The notes beneath the pieces were generated by a model. That model did not search any database. It was not told the origin of the DNA and was given only the letters and a program-made list of their open reading frames with translations. 64,000 bases of DNA from Aeromonas popoffii (GTDB taxonomy: Bacteria > Pseudomonadota > Gammaproteobacteria > Enterobacterales > Aeromonadaceae): assembly GCF_000820025.1 (NCBI RefSeq), contig NZ_CDBI01000079.1:62001-126000 (forward strand), in the 5' to 3' direction. Shown here one piece after another: positions 31,628 through 40,380 of this stretch (positions are counted from its first letter, which is position 1; each line of letters begins with the position of its first letter). The position numbers and the translations under genes were made by a program.

Positions 31628-31714
31628 CTATCGCAGCGCGATGGTATGCAGGCAAGAGCACGCGAATGTGCCGAACAGGCGGGCCGAGAACATCGGACAC
31701 GCTTGGATAACCAT
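31628..31714 (-). CDS. Leader peptide upstream of the ABC-F gene (28 codons)
   Basis: ATG at 31714 has a near-perfect Shine-Dalgarno AAGGAGG (31721-31727) with 6-nt spacing, stronger than that of most genes here. The frame reads MVIQACPMFSARLF and ends in TAG at 31628-31630. It has no recognisable domain. Position and length are those of regulatory upstream ORFs before resistance ABC-F genes, where a drug-stalled ribosome opens an attenuator. A function as a free peptide is unlikely. Confidence 0.6.
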   Translation of the reverse strand: MVIQACPMFSARLFGTFACSCLHTIALR

Positions 31715-31753
31715 TTTTTACCTCCTTATTTTTCGTAGTGGCAAGGTGCGGCG

Positions 31754-31782
31754 ATTATAAGCGCAGAAAAAAAAGCCGTCCA
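31754..31782 (-). promoter_or_regulatory. Sigma-70 promoter for the ABC-F leader
   Basis: Read on the minus strand: TGGACG (31777-31782; 4 of 6 bases of TTGACA), a 17-nt spacer, then a perfect TATAAT (31754-31759). The start would be near 31746, about 32 nt before the leader ORF. Confidence 0.7.
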
Positions 31783-31850
31783 TCGGGGTTCAGGTCTGTC
31801 GCCGGGCAGCAAGGAGGCGAGAAAGGGCGTCAGCGTTCGTCGCCGACAAG

Positions 31851-31879
31851 GAGGCAGCCCCGCGCTGCGGGGCTGCCTC
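31851..31879. terminator. Strong hairpin after pliI
   Basis: GAGGCAGCCCCGC and GCGGGGCTGCCTC form a perfect 13-bp stem with a 3-nt loop, 15 bp beyond the pliI stop. The minus-strand tail CTTGTCGG is not U-rich, so termination efficiency is uncertain. Confidence 0.65.
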
Positions 31880-31894
31880 ATGGCGTGTGATGAA

Positions 31895-32332
31895 TTAATC
31901 GCGGGGGGTTTTGAGTGCCTGGATCACATCGTCAGTGGGAGCCAGCTCCTCGACGTGGTTGAAGCTCTCGATCCCCTCTTGCGGATGCAGGGTGAAGGCG
32001 TCGGCGCTCAGGTAGCTGCCGCTGCCGGTGCTCTCCATGATGACGATGAGCTCGGGCTGCTTGTCACCGTTGAGATCCTGCAGTTTGAGCTCCTTGATGG
32101 TGCCATCGCGCGCCAGCACCTTGCCGTCGATGAACTGATCGAGGGGAAACTGCGGATTGGCGCCGGAGTAAAGGCGCACGTCGTAGCTGCCGATGGAGGC
32201 GGGTTCACCACGCCCCTCGCTGACGGTGATCACCTGGCCGGAGGGCAGCGTCAGCTGTTTGAAGAATCCCTCCGCCGCCTGGCCAGTCAGTGGCAGGGTG
32301 AGCAGGCCGAGTGTCATGAATAAGGTTTTCAT
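31895..32332 (-). CDS. pliI: PliI, periplasmic inhibitor of I-type lysozyme
   Basis: Small periplasmic protein that blocks invertebrate-type lysozyme, protecting the wall in animal hosts. 145 aa from ATG 32332. Signal peptide MKTLFMTLGLLTLPLTGQAA, then mature EGFFKQLTLPSGQ. The key loop STGSGSYLS places serine 104 and tyrosine 107 at the positions reported as essential in PliI of A. hydrophila. QDLNGDKQPELIVIME resembles the fold's central strands. A longer upstream in-frame extension overlapping the M13 gene is rejected. Downstream of the M13 peptidase, same strand. Confidence 0.85.
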   Translation of the reverse strand: MKTLFMTLGLLTLPLTGQAAEGFFKQLTLPSGQVITVSEGRGEPASIGSYDVRLYSGANPQFPLDQFIDGKVLARDGTIKELKLQDLNGDKQPELIVIMESTGSGSYLSADAFTLHPQEGIESFNHVEELAPTDDVIQALKTPRD

Positions 32333-32456
32333 CGATGTGACCCTTGTTGCTGCGGTGACGGGCCGGCAAGCCTGCCCGTCACGGATGTGAATGTGTGGGC
32401 CGGGTTCGGGCTTGCCTCTGCCCGGCTCTCTTTCTCTGCTTCGCCGGAGGCGACCA

Positions 32457-34487
32457 TTACCAGATCTTGACCCGTTTGGCCGGGGCCAGATAGAGCTTGT
32501 CCCCCGGCTGGATATTGAATGCCTCATAGAAGGCGGGAATGTTCGGCACCACGCCGTTGACCCTGTACTCGGGCGGAGAGTGGGGATCCGAGGCGAGCAG
32601 CATCTGCATCAGCTCGGGGCGATACATGCCCTTCCACACCTGGGCCCAGCCGAGGAAGAAGCGCTGCTCGCCGGTGAAGCCGTCCAGCACGGGTGCCTCC
32701 TTGCCATCCAGTGACAGCTCGTAGGCCTTGTGGGCTATGGTAAGACCGCCCAGATCGCCGATATTCTCCCCCAGGGTGAACTGGCCATTGACGAACTGAC
32801 CATCGATGGGCTCGAAGCGGTTGTACTGGGCCACCAGCCGACTGGTGCGAAAGCGGAACTCCTTGAGATCCTGTGGCGTCCACCAGTCGCGCATCAGGCC
32901 GTCGCCGTCTGACTTGGCCCCTTGATCATCGAAACCGTGGCCCATCTCGTGGCCGATCACTCCGCCGATGGCGCCGTAGTTGACCGCATCATCTGCCGTC
33001 ATGTCGAAGAAGGGGGGCTGCAGTATGGCGGCCGGGAAGACGATCTCGTTGTTGCTCGGGTTGTAGTAGGCGTTCACCGTCTGCGGCGACATGTGCCACT
33101 CGTCTCTGTCTACCGGCTTGCCGAGGCGGGCCAGATTGTCGGCATATTCAAAGGCGTGGGCCCGCTGCAGGTTGCCCAGCAGATCGCCCTGGCGGATCTC
33201 GATGGCGCTGTAATCCTTCCACTTGTCCGGGTAGCCGATCTTGGGTCTGAACTTGGCCAGCTTCTCCAGCGCCTGCGCCTTGGTTTCCGGCGACATCCAC
33301 TCCAGCTCCTGAATGCTCTGGCCATAGGCGGTGCGCAGGTTCTCCACCAGCTGCTCCATGCGGGCCTTGGCCTCTGGCGGGAAGTAGCGCTCCACGTAGA
33401 GCTGGCCCACCGCCTCGCCCAGATGATCGTCCAGCACGCCGAGCGCGCGCTCCCAGGGGGCGCGTTGCTTGGGGGTGCCACTTAAGGTGGTGCCGAAGAA
33501 GGCGAAGTGCTGGGCGTCGGTCTGGCTGTCAAGATAGGGGGCGTAATCCGTGATGAGCTGCCACTTGAGGTAGGCTTGCCAGTCGCCGATCGGGGTCTGC
33601 TGCATCAGGTCATCAAGGGCCGCGAGATAACTTGGCTGGCCTATGACCAGGCTGCTCTGACCGGCGAGGCCGGCCTGGTTCAGATAGCTGTCCCAGTCGA
33701 TGTGCGGGGCGAGGCGCTTGAGCTCGCTCTGGGGCGCCTTGTTGTAATTCTTCTCCCGATCCCGCAGGGCCACGTTGTCCCACTGGATCTGGGCGAGTTT
33801 GGTCTCAAGGGCCAGGATGCGCTGGGCCTTGGCCTTGGCATCCGCTTCACCGAAACGGGTCAGCATGTCGGCGATGTGCTGCTCGTATTTCTGCCGCAGC
33901 GCCTGGCTGTTGGGGTCACTCTTGAGGTAGTAATCCCGATCCGGCAGGCTGAGCCCGGATTGATAGAGGTAGACCGCATAGCTGTCCGGCGCCTTGGCAT
34001 CGGCGTCGATCCAGAAGCCGAACGGGGCACCGCCGCCAGTGCGACCGCTCTGGGCAAAGGCTCGGGCCAGCCCGCTCTGATCGCGGATCTGATCGATGTC
34101 GCTGAGCAGGGGCAGCAGCGGCGTGGTGCCCTTGGCATCCCGGCTGCCCTGATCCAGATAGCTCTGGTAGAGGTCGTGGATCTGCTGGGCCGGGGTGCCT
34201 GCCGCCGCCTTGCTGTCGAGCCCCTCGACCAGCACCCGCACGTCCGCCAGGGACTTGTCCCGCAGCATGTAGAAGGCGCCATCGGCGGGCCTGTCGTCCG
34301 GGATCTTGGCGGTGCTCAGCCAGTGGCCATTCACGTAGCGGAAGAAGTCGTCACCGGGTTTGACCCGGGTGTCCATGTTGGCCAGCGCGAGGCCGGAGTG
34401 TTTGTCTGCTGTGTCCGGCCCCTGACTACAACCGGCCAGCAAGGCCAGTCCGATGAGGCTGGCCAGTATGCTTTTTTTATTGTTCAT
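32457..34487 (-). CDS. M13 family (PepO/neprilysin-like) metallopeptidase, lipoprotein
   Basis: Zinc endopeptidase anchored by lipid. 676 aa from ATG 34487. The signal peptide ends in the lipobox LLAGC (Cys 20). M13_N domain to about 430, with FFRYVNGHW near the start, then M13_C with NAYYNPSNNEIVFPA, the zinc site IGHEMGH (histidines near 513 and 517) and GENIGDLGG supplying the third ligand. It ends RVKIW, without the C-x-x-W terminus of eukaryotic neprilysins. Divergent from tilS and upstream of pliI. Confidence 0.92.
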   Translation of the reverse strand: MNNKKSILASLIGLALLAGCSQGPDTADKHSGLALANMDTRVKPGDDFFRYVNGHWLSTAKIPDDRPADGAFYMLRDKSLADVRVLVEGLDSKAAAGTPAQQIHDLYQSYLDQGSRDAKGTTPLLPLLSDIDQIRDQSGLARAFAQSGRTGGGAPFGFWIDADAKAPDSYAVYLYQSGLSLPDRDYYLKSDPNSQALRQKYEQHIADMLTRFGEADAKAKAQRILALETKLAQIQWDNVALRDREKNYNKAPQSELKRLAPHIDWDSYLNQAGLAGQSSLVIGQPSYLAALDDLMQQTPIGDWQAYLKWQLITDYAPYLDSQTDAQHFAFFGTTLSGTPKQRAPWERALGVLDDHLGEAVGQLYVERYFPPEAKARMEQLVENLRTAYGQSIQELEWMSPETKAQALEKLAKFRPKIGYPDKWKDYSAIEIRQGDLLGNLQRAHAFEYADNLARLGKPVDRDEWHMSPQTVNAYYNPSNNEIVFPAAILQPPFFDMTADDAVNYGAIGGVIGHEMGHGFDDQGAKSDGDGLMRDWWTPQDLKEFRFRTSRLVAQYNRFEPIDGQFVNGQFTLGENIGDLGGLTIAHKAYELSLDGKEAPVLDGFTGEQRFFLGWAQVWKGMYRPELMQMLLASDPHSPPEYRVNGVVPNIPAFYEAFNIQPGDKLYLAPAKRVKIW

Positions 34488-34616
34488 CTTGTTGGATTCC
34501 AATTCGGGTTATTCAGCTTACTGGCCCAAACAGGACAGTTCTTCACTCTAACAGTCGGGTTGCAGCTTGATAAGCCCGACTCTGCTAAGATCGGCCTGGT
34601 CGTTTTGGGGAAGCCT

Positions 34617-35957
34617 ATGATTTCTCGTATTTATTCTCGTTTTTGTCAGACCCTGCCCGCGCCGGAAGGTTCCCGGGGCCTGTTGGTTGCCTTCAGTGGC
34701 GGGCTCGATTCCACAGTGTTGTTGGTGCTGGCGGCGCAGTTTGCTCGCGAGCAGGGGCTCCGGCTACGCGCCCTGCACGTGCATCACGGCCTGAGCCCTC
34801 ACGCCGATGCCTGGGTGGCCCATTGTGAAGCCGTGTGTCAGCAACTGGCGGTGCCGCTCATCGTCCAGCGGGTGCAACTGGTGCGTGGCAATGGCCAGAG
34901 CCTGGAGGCCCAGGCCAGGGAGGCCCGCTATCAGGGGCTGGCTGCCAGTCTGGGGGCCGGTGAGTGGCTGCTCACCGCCCACCATCAGGACGATCAGCTG
35001 GAGACACTGCTGCTGGCCCTCAAGCGTGGCGCTGGCGTGCGGGGCCTGGCGGGCATACTGCCGAGTCAGCCGTTTGCGGCCGGCCTGCTGCTACGCCCCT
35101 TGCTTGAGGTCAGCCGGGCCGAGTTGGCCGAGGCGGCCCAATCGCTTCCTTACGGCTGGGTGGAGGATGAGAGCAATCAGGATGTGAGTTATGACCGCAA
35201 CTTCCTGCGCCAGACGCTTATCCCCCAGCTCAAGGCCCGCTGGCCCGCCATGGCTCGCACCGCCGCCCGCAGCATGGCGCTGTGTGCCGAGCAGGAGACG
35301 TTGCTGACCGAGCTGGCCGAAGCGGACTGGCGGCTGGCCGCTGAGGGGAGTGCCCTGAATATCGAGCCGCTGCATGGGCTTTCGGCGACCCGGCGCAACA
35401 ACCTGCTGCGCTACTGGATCCGCCGGCTGGGGGGCGAGATGCCCTCCCGGGATCAGCTGGCTCTGCTGTGGCAGGAGGTGGCGCTGGCGCGAGAGGACGC
35501 CAATCCGCAGTTCAGCTTGAAGCGTCTGGATTGCCGCCGCTTTCAGGGCCGGCTCCATCTGGTCAAGCCAGGACTGGTGCCCTGCCACGAGCAGTTGACG
35601 GTGCTGGTTGGCGAGTCGGTCGCCTTGCCGGATGGGCTGGGCCAGGTGCAGCTAGCGCTGCGGCAGGGCGGTGAGGGGCTGAGGCTGCCCACTGCGTGGG
35701 AGCCAGTGTCGGTACGTTTTCAAGTGACGCCAGGGATCATGCTCAAACCCGTGGGGCGCAGCGGCAGTCGGCGTTTCAAGAAGTTGCTGCAAGAGTATGG
35801 GGTGCCCTCCTGGCAGCGGGGGCGCATCCCCATTCTCTATTACGGCGAGCAGGTGGCAGCGGTGGCCGGACTCTTTATCTGTGACGGATTCATGACGCGA
35901 GCGACCGGTGTGGAGTGGCACTGGTTGCCAGCGGCAGACAGCTACATCCCGGAGTGA
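34617..35957 (+). CDS. tilS: tRNA(Ile) lysidine synthetase
   Basis: Converts the CAU anticodon cytidine of tRNA-Ile2 to lysidine, changing specificity to AUA; essential. 446 aa. PP-loop SGGLDSTVLL (about 27-36), HVHHGLSPHADAW, TAHHQDDQLETLLLALKRG and EDESNQDVSYDRNFLR are intact; the C-terminal domain has SVRF and KKLLQEYGVPSWQRGRIP. Start ATG 34617 after GGGGAAG. Read-through of the same frame continues upstream antisense to the M13 gene without meaning. Closed by a terminator. Confidence 0.95.
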   Translation: MISRIYSRFCQTLPAPEGSRGLLVAFSGGLDSTVLLVLAAQFAREQGLRLRALHVHHGLSPHADAWVAHCEAVCQQLAVPLIVQRVQLVRGNGQSLEAQAREARYQGLAASLGAGEWLLTAHHQDDQLETLLLALKRGAGVRGLAGILPSQPFAAGLLLRPLLEVSRAELAEAAQSLPYGWVEDESNQDVSYDRNFLRQTLIPQLKARWPAMARTAARSMALCAEQETLLTELAEADWRLAAEGSALNIEPLHGLSATRRNNLLRYWIRRLGGEMPSRDQLALLWQEVALAREDANPQFSLKRLDCRRFQGRLHLVKPGLVPCHEQLTVLVGESVALPDGLGQVQLALRQGGEGLRLPTAWEPVSVRFQVTPGIMLKPVGRSGSRRFKKLLQEYGVPSWQRGRIPILYYGEQVAAVAGLFICDGFMTRATGVEWHWLPAADSYIPE

Positions 35958-35978
35958 ATCCGGGATCGCCATTAAGAT

Positions 35979-36003
35979 AAAAAGCCGGCATTGCCGGCTT
36001 TTT
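35979..36003. terminator. Bidirectional terminator, tilS / diguanylate cyclase
   Basis: AAAAAGCCGGC and GCCGGCTTTTT (35979-35989, 35993-36003) form an 11-bp stem with a 3-nt loop. It serves both convergent genes. Confidence 0.93.
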
Positions 36004-36024
36004 GGCACTTGTCCACTTACCGGC

Positions 36025-36945
36025 TCAATCCAGCAGGCTGGTCTTGCCCGCTTTTTTGCGGGCGTAGAGGTGGGCGTCCGCCGCCTCATACAGGCTATGG
36101 ACAGCCACCCCGGATTGCCAGCTGGCAGCCCCCAGGCTGCAGCCGACCGAGAAGCGACTGAGCTCCTTGTTGGTTATCAGCATGTGTTGCAGCCGCAGCC
36201 AGACCGGGCGCCAGGCCTCGGGCTCGGCGGGTTGCAGCAGCAGCGCAAATTCGTCGCCACCGAGGCGAAACGCCTGATCCGTGCTGCGGGTGCAGTTCTT
36301 GAGCAACTGGGCGAAGCGGCTTAGCACCAGATCGCCGACCGGGTGGCCCCAGGTGTCGTTGATCTGCTTGAAGTGATCCAGATCCAGCAGTACCAGCACC
36401 AGACCGTGGGACTCCCGGCTGTGCTGCTCCACCGCGCGGCCTATTGCCTCGTCGAAGTAGGATCGGTTGCCGAGCCCGGTCAGGTGATCGAGCCGCACCT
36501 GCTGCTCCAGTTGCGCCAGTCGCAGATAGAGGGGCAGGGGCAGGCAGAGCAGCTGATGGTACTGCTGCAGGATCCGCTGCTGGCTGCCGCTCAGGGTATG
36601 TTCCAGGGTGTAGTGCAACTGGCCGAACAGCTGGCCATGCTGGCCGCGCAGTTCGAACGGATAGCTGTGTAGCGTCAGGTTGGCCTGGGGCGGCTGCTGG
36701 ATCAGCCGAAGTGACTGGGCGTGATCAAAGTAGAGGCTGTGTATCCGGACAACTCTTGCCGCATGATCGGCAAAGGTTGCCAGCAGGCTGTCGAGATCCG
36801 TCTGTACCAGCAAGAGCTCGAGCAACTGGTTGCGATCCTGGCTGGCCAGCGGCGTGAGCCGCTCCATCTGGCGAACCCACTGTTCTATGCCATGTCCCAA
36901 ACCATTCAATGACGATGTGTTTTCCACGGTATAGTCCTCAGACAT
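36025..36945 (-). CDS. Diguanylate cyclase (GGDEF)
   Basis: Makes the second messenger c-di-GMP. 306 aa from ATG 36945. An N-terminal GAF-like sensor region (about 30-145, with LDSLLATFADHAARVVRI) has no membrane segment, so it is probably cytosolic. The GGDEF domain follows: DHLTGLGNRSYFDEAI, LLDLDHFKQINDTWGHPVGD and RLGGDEFALLL. The catalytic GGDEF is canonical (about 229-233). The RSTD inhibitory site lies exactly five residues upstream, so product feedback is expected. Divergent from the antiporter across 100 bp. Confidence 0.92.
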   Translation of the reverse strand: MSEDYTVENTSSLNGLGHGIEQWVRQMERLTPLASQDRNQLLELLLVQTDLDSLLATFADHAARVVRIHSLYFDHAQSLRLIQQPPQANLTLHSYPFELRGQHGQLFGQLHYTLEHTLSGSQQRILQQYHQLLCLPLPLYLRLAQLEQQVRLDHLTGLGNRSYFDEAIGRAVEQHSRESHGLVLVLLDLDHFKQINDTWGHPVGDLVLSRFAQLLKNCTRSTDQAFRLGGDEFALLLQPAEPEAWRPVWLRLQHMLITNKELSRFSVGCSLGAASWQSGVAVHSLYEAADAHLYARKKAGKTSLLD

Positions 36946-37045
36946 CCTACTTACTCTCACCTCCTTGCAATCCTTGTGCCCAAAATATGTTCGATGTGAA
37001 CAAGGGCCGCTGGCTAGGCTTAAGTGGATAAAAAGGGAGGGGAAA

Positions 37046-38998
37046 TTGTATACAGATGTCTTGATCCTGCTGTTTGCCGCCGTCTTGCTGGTGGCGATTT
37101 TCCGGCGCCTCGGCCAGCCGGTGATCCTCGCCTACCTGCTTGCCGGGGTACTGCTCGGCCCCCATGGCGCCGCCGTGATCACGGGACAGGCGATCATGCA
37201 GACCATCGCCGAGCTCGGCATCGTCTTTCTGATGTTCTCGCTCGGGCTGGAGTTCTCGCTGCCGCGGCTGATCGCCATGCGGATGCTGGTGCTGGGCGTG
37301 GGCGGTTTGCAGGTACTGTTCACCTCCTCGCTGTTCTTCTGGCTTGCATGGTGGTGGGGACTGAGCCTGCCGCAGGCACTGGTGGTTTCGGGCACCCTGG
37401 CGCTCTCCTCCACCGCCGTGGTGATCAAGCAGCTGGGGGAGCAAAAACAGCTGCACACCCGCCGTGCCCAGCTCGGGGTGAGCGTGCTGCTGTTTCAGGA
37501 TCTGGCGGTGGTGCCGCTGCTGGTGATGATCCCCATACTGGCGAGGCCCGAGATCCAGGGCGGCGCCCTGCTGGCGGAGATTGCCTGGGCCACCCTCAAG
37601 GGGCTGTTCGCCCTGTTCAGCCTGCTCGCGGTGGGCAAGTGGCTGCTGCCGCTGCTGTTTCACGAGGTGGCGCGGGCCCGCTCCGACGAGCTGTTCGTGC
37701 TGACCGCCTTGCTGGTGGCGCTGCTGGCCGCCTCGCTGACCCAGTGGATGGGGCTCTCCATGGCATTGGGAGCGTTTCTGGCGGGCATGATGCTGGGCGA
37801 GTCCCACTATCGCCATCAGCTGGAGGTGGACATACGGCCGTTTCGGGACGTGTTGATGGGGCTCTTCTTCATCACCATCGGCATGACCATGGACTGGCAG
37901 CTGGTGGCACGGGCCTGGTGGCAGGTGATCATCAGCGTGCTCGGCCTCATCTTGATCAAATCCCTGCTAGTATTGCTGGCCGGCCGCCTGATGGGGGAGC
38001 GCAAGCGCGATGCCATGGCGGCAGGGATCATGTTGAGTCAGGTTGGCGAGTTTGGTTTCGTACTGCTGGCGCTGGCCAATCATCACGGCCTGCTCGACCA
38101 TCAGCTGATCTCCCTGCTCATCGGCATAGGGGTGATCTCCATCGCCATGACCCCCTGGCTGGTGCAGCGGGCCCATGGTTTGGCACGTTCGCTCACCGAC
38201 TCGGCTCTGCTCTCCCGCTCCGAGGTGGCGCAGTCCGGCCTGAGCAAGCATCAACACGTCATCATCGCCGGTTTCGGCCGGGCCGGGCAGACCTGCGCCC
38301 GCTTCCTCAAGCTGGAAGACATCCCTTTCCTCGCGCTGGATCTCGATCCCGAGCGGGTGAGCGAGGCCAAGTCGGCGGGGGAGCAAGTGGCGTTTGGCGA
38401 TGCGAGCCGGCGCGATATCCTGTTGGCCGCCGGCCTGCTGCGGGCCCGGCTGGTGATCATCACCTTCGACGATCGCAAGCGGGTCGAGGCCATGCTGGCG
38501 CTGATCAAGGAGCTGGCGGTGGAGGTCAGGGTGCTGGTGCGCACCCGGGATGACAGCTTTCTGGAGGCCTTCAAGCAGGCGGGGGCCCACGAGGTGATCC
38601 CCGAATCTCAGGAGGGGGCCCTGATGCTGGTCTCTCACCTGCTGCTCAACTGCAACATTCCCATCGGCCGGGTGATCCGGCGCATGGAGCACGAGCGCAG
38701 CAGCCAGTATCGCTTCCTGCACGGCTTCTACTGGGGGGATCAGAGCGCCAGCAATCTGGAGACGGATCAGCTGCTCGAGCGACTGCATCCCGTGCTGTTG
38801 CACGATCAGGCCTGGGCTGTGGGGCGCACTGTACAGGCTCTGGCACTGGATACGGTGCGGATCAAGGAGGTCCAGCGCGGTGAGCAGAGCCTGGAACCCA
38901 GACCCGAGCTGATGCTGGTGGCGGGGGATCTGCTGGTCCTGTTTGGCAATGCGGTGGCAATGGAGCAGGCCGAGCAGCGGCTGCTGGAGGGGCGCTAG
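37046..38998 (+). CDS. CPA2 monovalent cation/proton antiporter with RCK domains (KefB/YbaL type)
   Basis: K+ or Na+/H+ exchange across the inner membrane. 650 aa from TTG 37046, which has GGAGG 6 nt upstream and gives MYTDVLILLFAAVLLVAIF; longer starts add a charged leader. Na_H exchanger domain of about 12 helices to residue 385 (GHxxxQDxxxxP region GVSVLLFQDLAVVPLL), TrkA-N Rossmann domain (HVIIAGFGRAGQTCARFL) near 405-525, then a TrkA-C-like domain ending MLVAGDLLVLFGNAVAM. No Kef ancillary flavoprotein gene adjoins it, so glutathione gating is unproven. Confidence 0.88.
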   Translation: MYTDVLILLFAAVLLVAIFRRLGQPVILAYLLAGVLLGPHGAAVITGQAIMQTIAELGIVFLMFSLGLEFSLPRLIAMRMLVLGVGGLQVLFTSSLFFWLAWWWGLSLPQALVVSGTLALSSTAVVIKQLGEQKQLHTRRAQLGVSVLLFQDLAVVPLLVMIPILARPEIQGGALLAEIAWATLKGLFALFSLLAVGKWLLPLLFHEVARARSDELFVLTALLVALLAASLTQWMGLSMALGAFLAGMMLGESHYRHQLEVDIRPFRDVLMGLFFITIGMTMDWQLVARAWWQVIISVLGLILIKSLLVLLAGRLMGERKRDAMAAGIMLSQVGEFGFVLLALANHHGLLDHQLISLLIGIGVISIAMTPWLVQRAHGLARSLTDSALLSRSEVAQSGLSKHQHVIIAGFGRAGQTCARFLKLEDIPFLALDLDPERVSEAKSAGEQVAFGDASRRDILLAAGLLRARLVIITFDDRKRVEAMLALIKELAVEVRVLVRTRDDSFLEAFKQAGAHEVIPESQEGALMLVSHLLLNCNIPIGRVIRRMEHERSSQYRFLHGFYWGDQSASNLETDQLLERLHPVLLHDQAWAVGRTVQALALDTVRIKEVQRGEQSLEPRPELMLVAGDLLVLFGNAVAMEQAEQRLLEGR

Positions 38999-39034
38999 CC
39001 CGGCGCCCCCCGGACCGGCTGCGGTTCATGCCAC

Positions 39035-40171
39035 TTACCGCGCCATCTGCTCGATACCCAGAAACTGTTCGACCCGCTGGCGCTCGTTGAGGGTGTCCCG
39101 GTAGCCCAGCTTGATCAATTGCTGGCAGTAGCCGGGGTAGAACATCAGGAAACTGGCCAGGCTGCTGCTCTCATCCCCCGTGACCCCCAGCACCCGCAGC
39201 AGGCGGCGCAGCTGTACCGGCATCTTGCGCAAATAGTTCAACGCTATGATGTCTAGATCTTCGCTCGGCTTCAGTACACAGGTCTCCACGCGCTTCAATT
39301 TCAAACGGTTACGCTCCCGCTCCGGGATGAAATCCAGGGTCTGGTTGATGCTCCACAGCCGCTCAAGATCCGAGTTGAGGGTGTCGGTGAAGACAGTATC
39401 GAGCAGGTGGCCGGCGATGTTGGAGCTGGTCAGGTGATCGTGATGAAAGGTCGGTGCCGAGTGGGCCGGCGGATCCAGGGTGACCAGCAGGATCCGCTCT
39501 GCCCCCAGGTGGATGGCGGGGCTGAGCGGACTGAGCTGGTGGATGGATCCATCGCCATAGAATCTGTCGCCTATATGGGTTGCGGGAAAGACAAATGGCA
39601 GCGCTGAGGAGGCCATCAGGTGATCCGAGGTGAGCAGGGTGCGTACCCCGCGCCGTCTGGCTCGCTCCCACGGCAGGTGTTCGGCCCGTCCCTGAAAGAA
39701 GGTGGTGGAGAGGCCGTCATCGTAATCGGACGCCGTGATGGCGAGCGCCTCCAGGCTGCCGTAAAGAATGTTGTCATCGATGCGGTGGTAGTCGATGAGC
39801 TGATCCAGCAGGCGGCGCAGCGGCGCGTTGTCGAACAGGTGAAAGGCGTGGTTGGTGTGGGGATTGATGAGGCCTGCCGAGCCCTCGTACATCAACCGCC
39901 ACAGCAATCTGCTGGGGTGAAAGTCGAAGATGTGATGAGTCTCGAAGCGGCGCCAGACCCACTCCAGCTTGCGCACCCCCAGATGAAAGCAGGAGGCATA
40001 GCAGGCCAGTGCGGTGGCATTGATGGCGCCGGCTGAGGTACCGCACAGTATGGGGAAGGGAATGCCGATATTGCGCGGATAGAACTCGGCGATGGCCTTG
40101 AGGGCACCGACCTGATAGGCGGCGCGAGCACCGCCACCGGTCAACAGAAGAGCTGTGTTGGGTCTGGCCAT
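39035..40171 (-). CDS. Patatin-like phospholipase
   Basis: Serine lipid acyl hydrolase. 378 aa from ATG 40171. Oxyanion loop TGGGARAAYQVGAL (about 11-24), nucleophile GTSAG (serine 46) and catalytic aspartate in FYGDGSIHQLSPLS (aspartate 207), DGS in place of the usual DGG/A. There is no signal peptide, so it acts in the cytosol or is exported by another route. The long C-terminal part (about 250-378) has no motif I know. Same strand as the NarL-type regulator upstream (209 bp gap); convergent with the antiporter. Confidence 0.9.
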   Translation of the reverse strand: MARPNTALLLTGGGARAAYQVGALKAIAEFYPRNIGIPFPILCGTSAGAINATALACYASCFHLGVRKLEWVWRRFETHHIFDFHPSRLLWRLMYEGSAGLINPHTNHAFHLFDNAPLRRLLDQLIDYHRIDDNILYGSLEALAITASDYDDGLSTTFFQGRAEHLPWERARRRGVRTLLTSDHLMASSALPFVFPATHIGDRFYGDGSIHQLSPLSPAIHLGAERILLVTLDPPAHSAPTFHHDHLTSSNIAGHLLDTVFTDTLNSDLERLWSINQTLDFIPERERNRLKLKRVETCVLKPSEDLDIIALNYLRKMPVQLRRLLRVLGVTGDESSSLASFLMFYPGYCQQLIKLGYRDTLNERQRVEQFLGIEQMAR

Positions 40172-40380
40172 GATACTGCGCCTTATGTTTGCAACTGGGA
40201 GGCTGCCACCGAGCAATGTAACTATAAGGCACTGTATCGAATATAAAAATAGGATTGTCTCCCCTTTTTTTCAGGCTGGTTTTGCTCCCTCGTCAGGGTG
40301 CCCTCACTGGTGTGAATGGCCTCGCAGGCGCCGTCTCGTCATGCTGATTACGCTTGGGGGGAGCAACAGCTTGCTGCCGC

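Noticed and set aside
32333-32527. N-terminal extension of PliI by 65 codons
   Set aside because: It is Arg/Pro-rich, overlaps the end of the M13 gene and would bury the signal peptide that begins at 32332.
33507-34616. Long in-frame extension upstream of tilS
   Set aside because: It is antisense to the M13 peptidase in high-GC DNA, where long spurious frames are common; TilS homology and the ribosome-binding site place the start at 34617.
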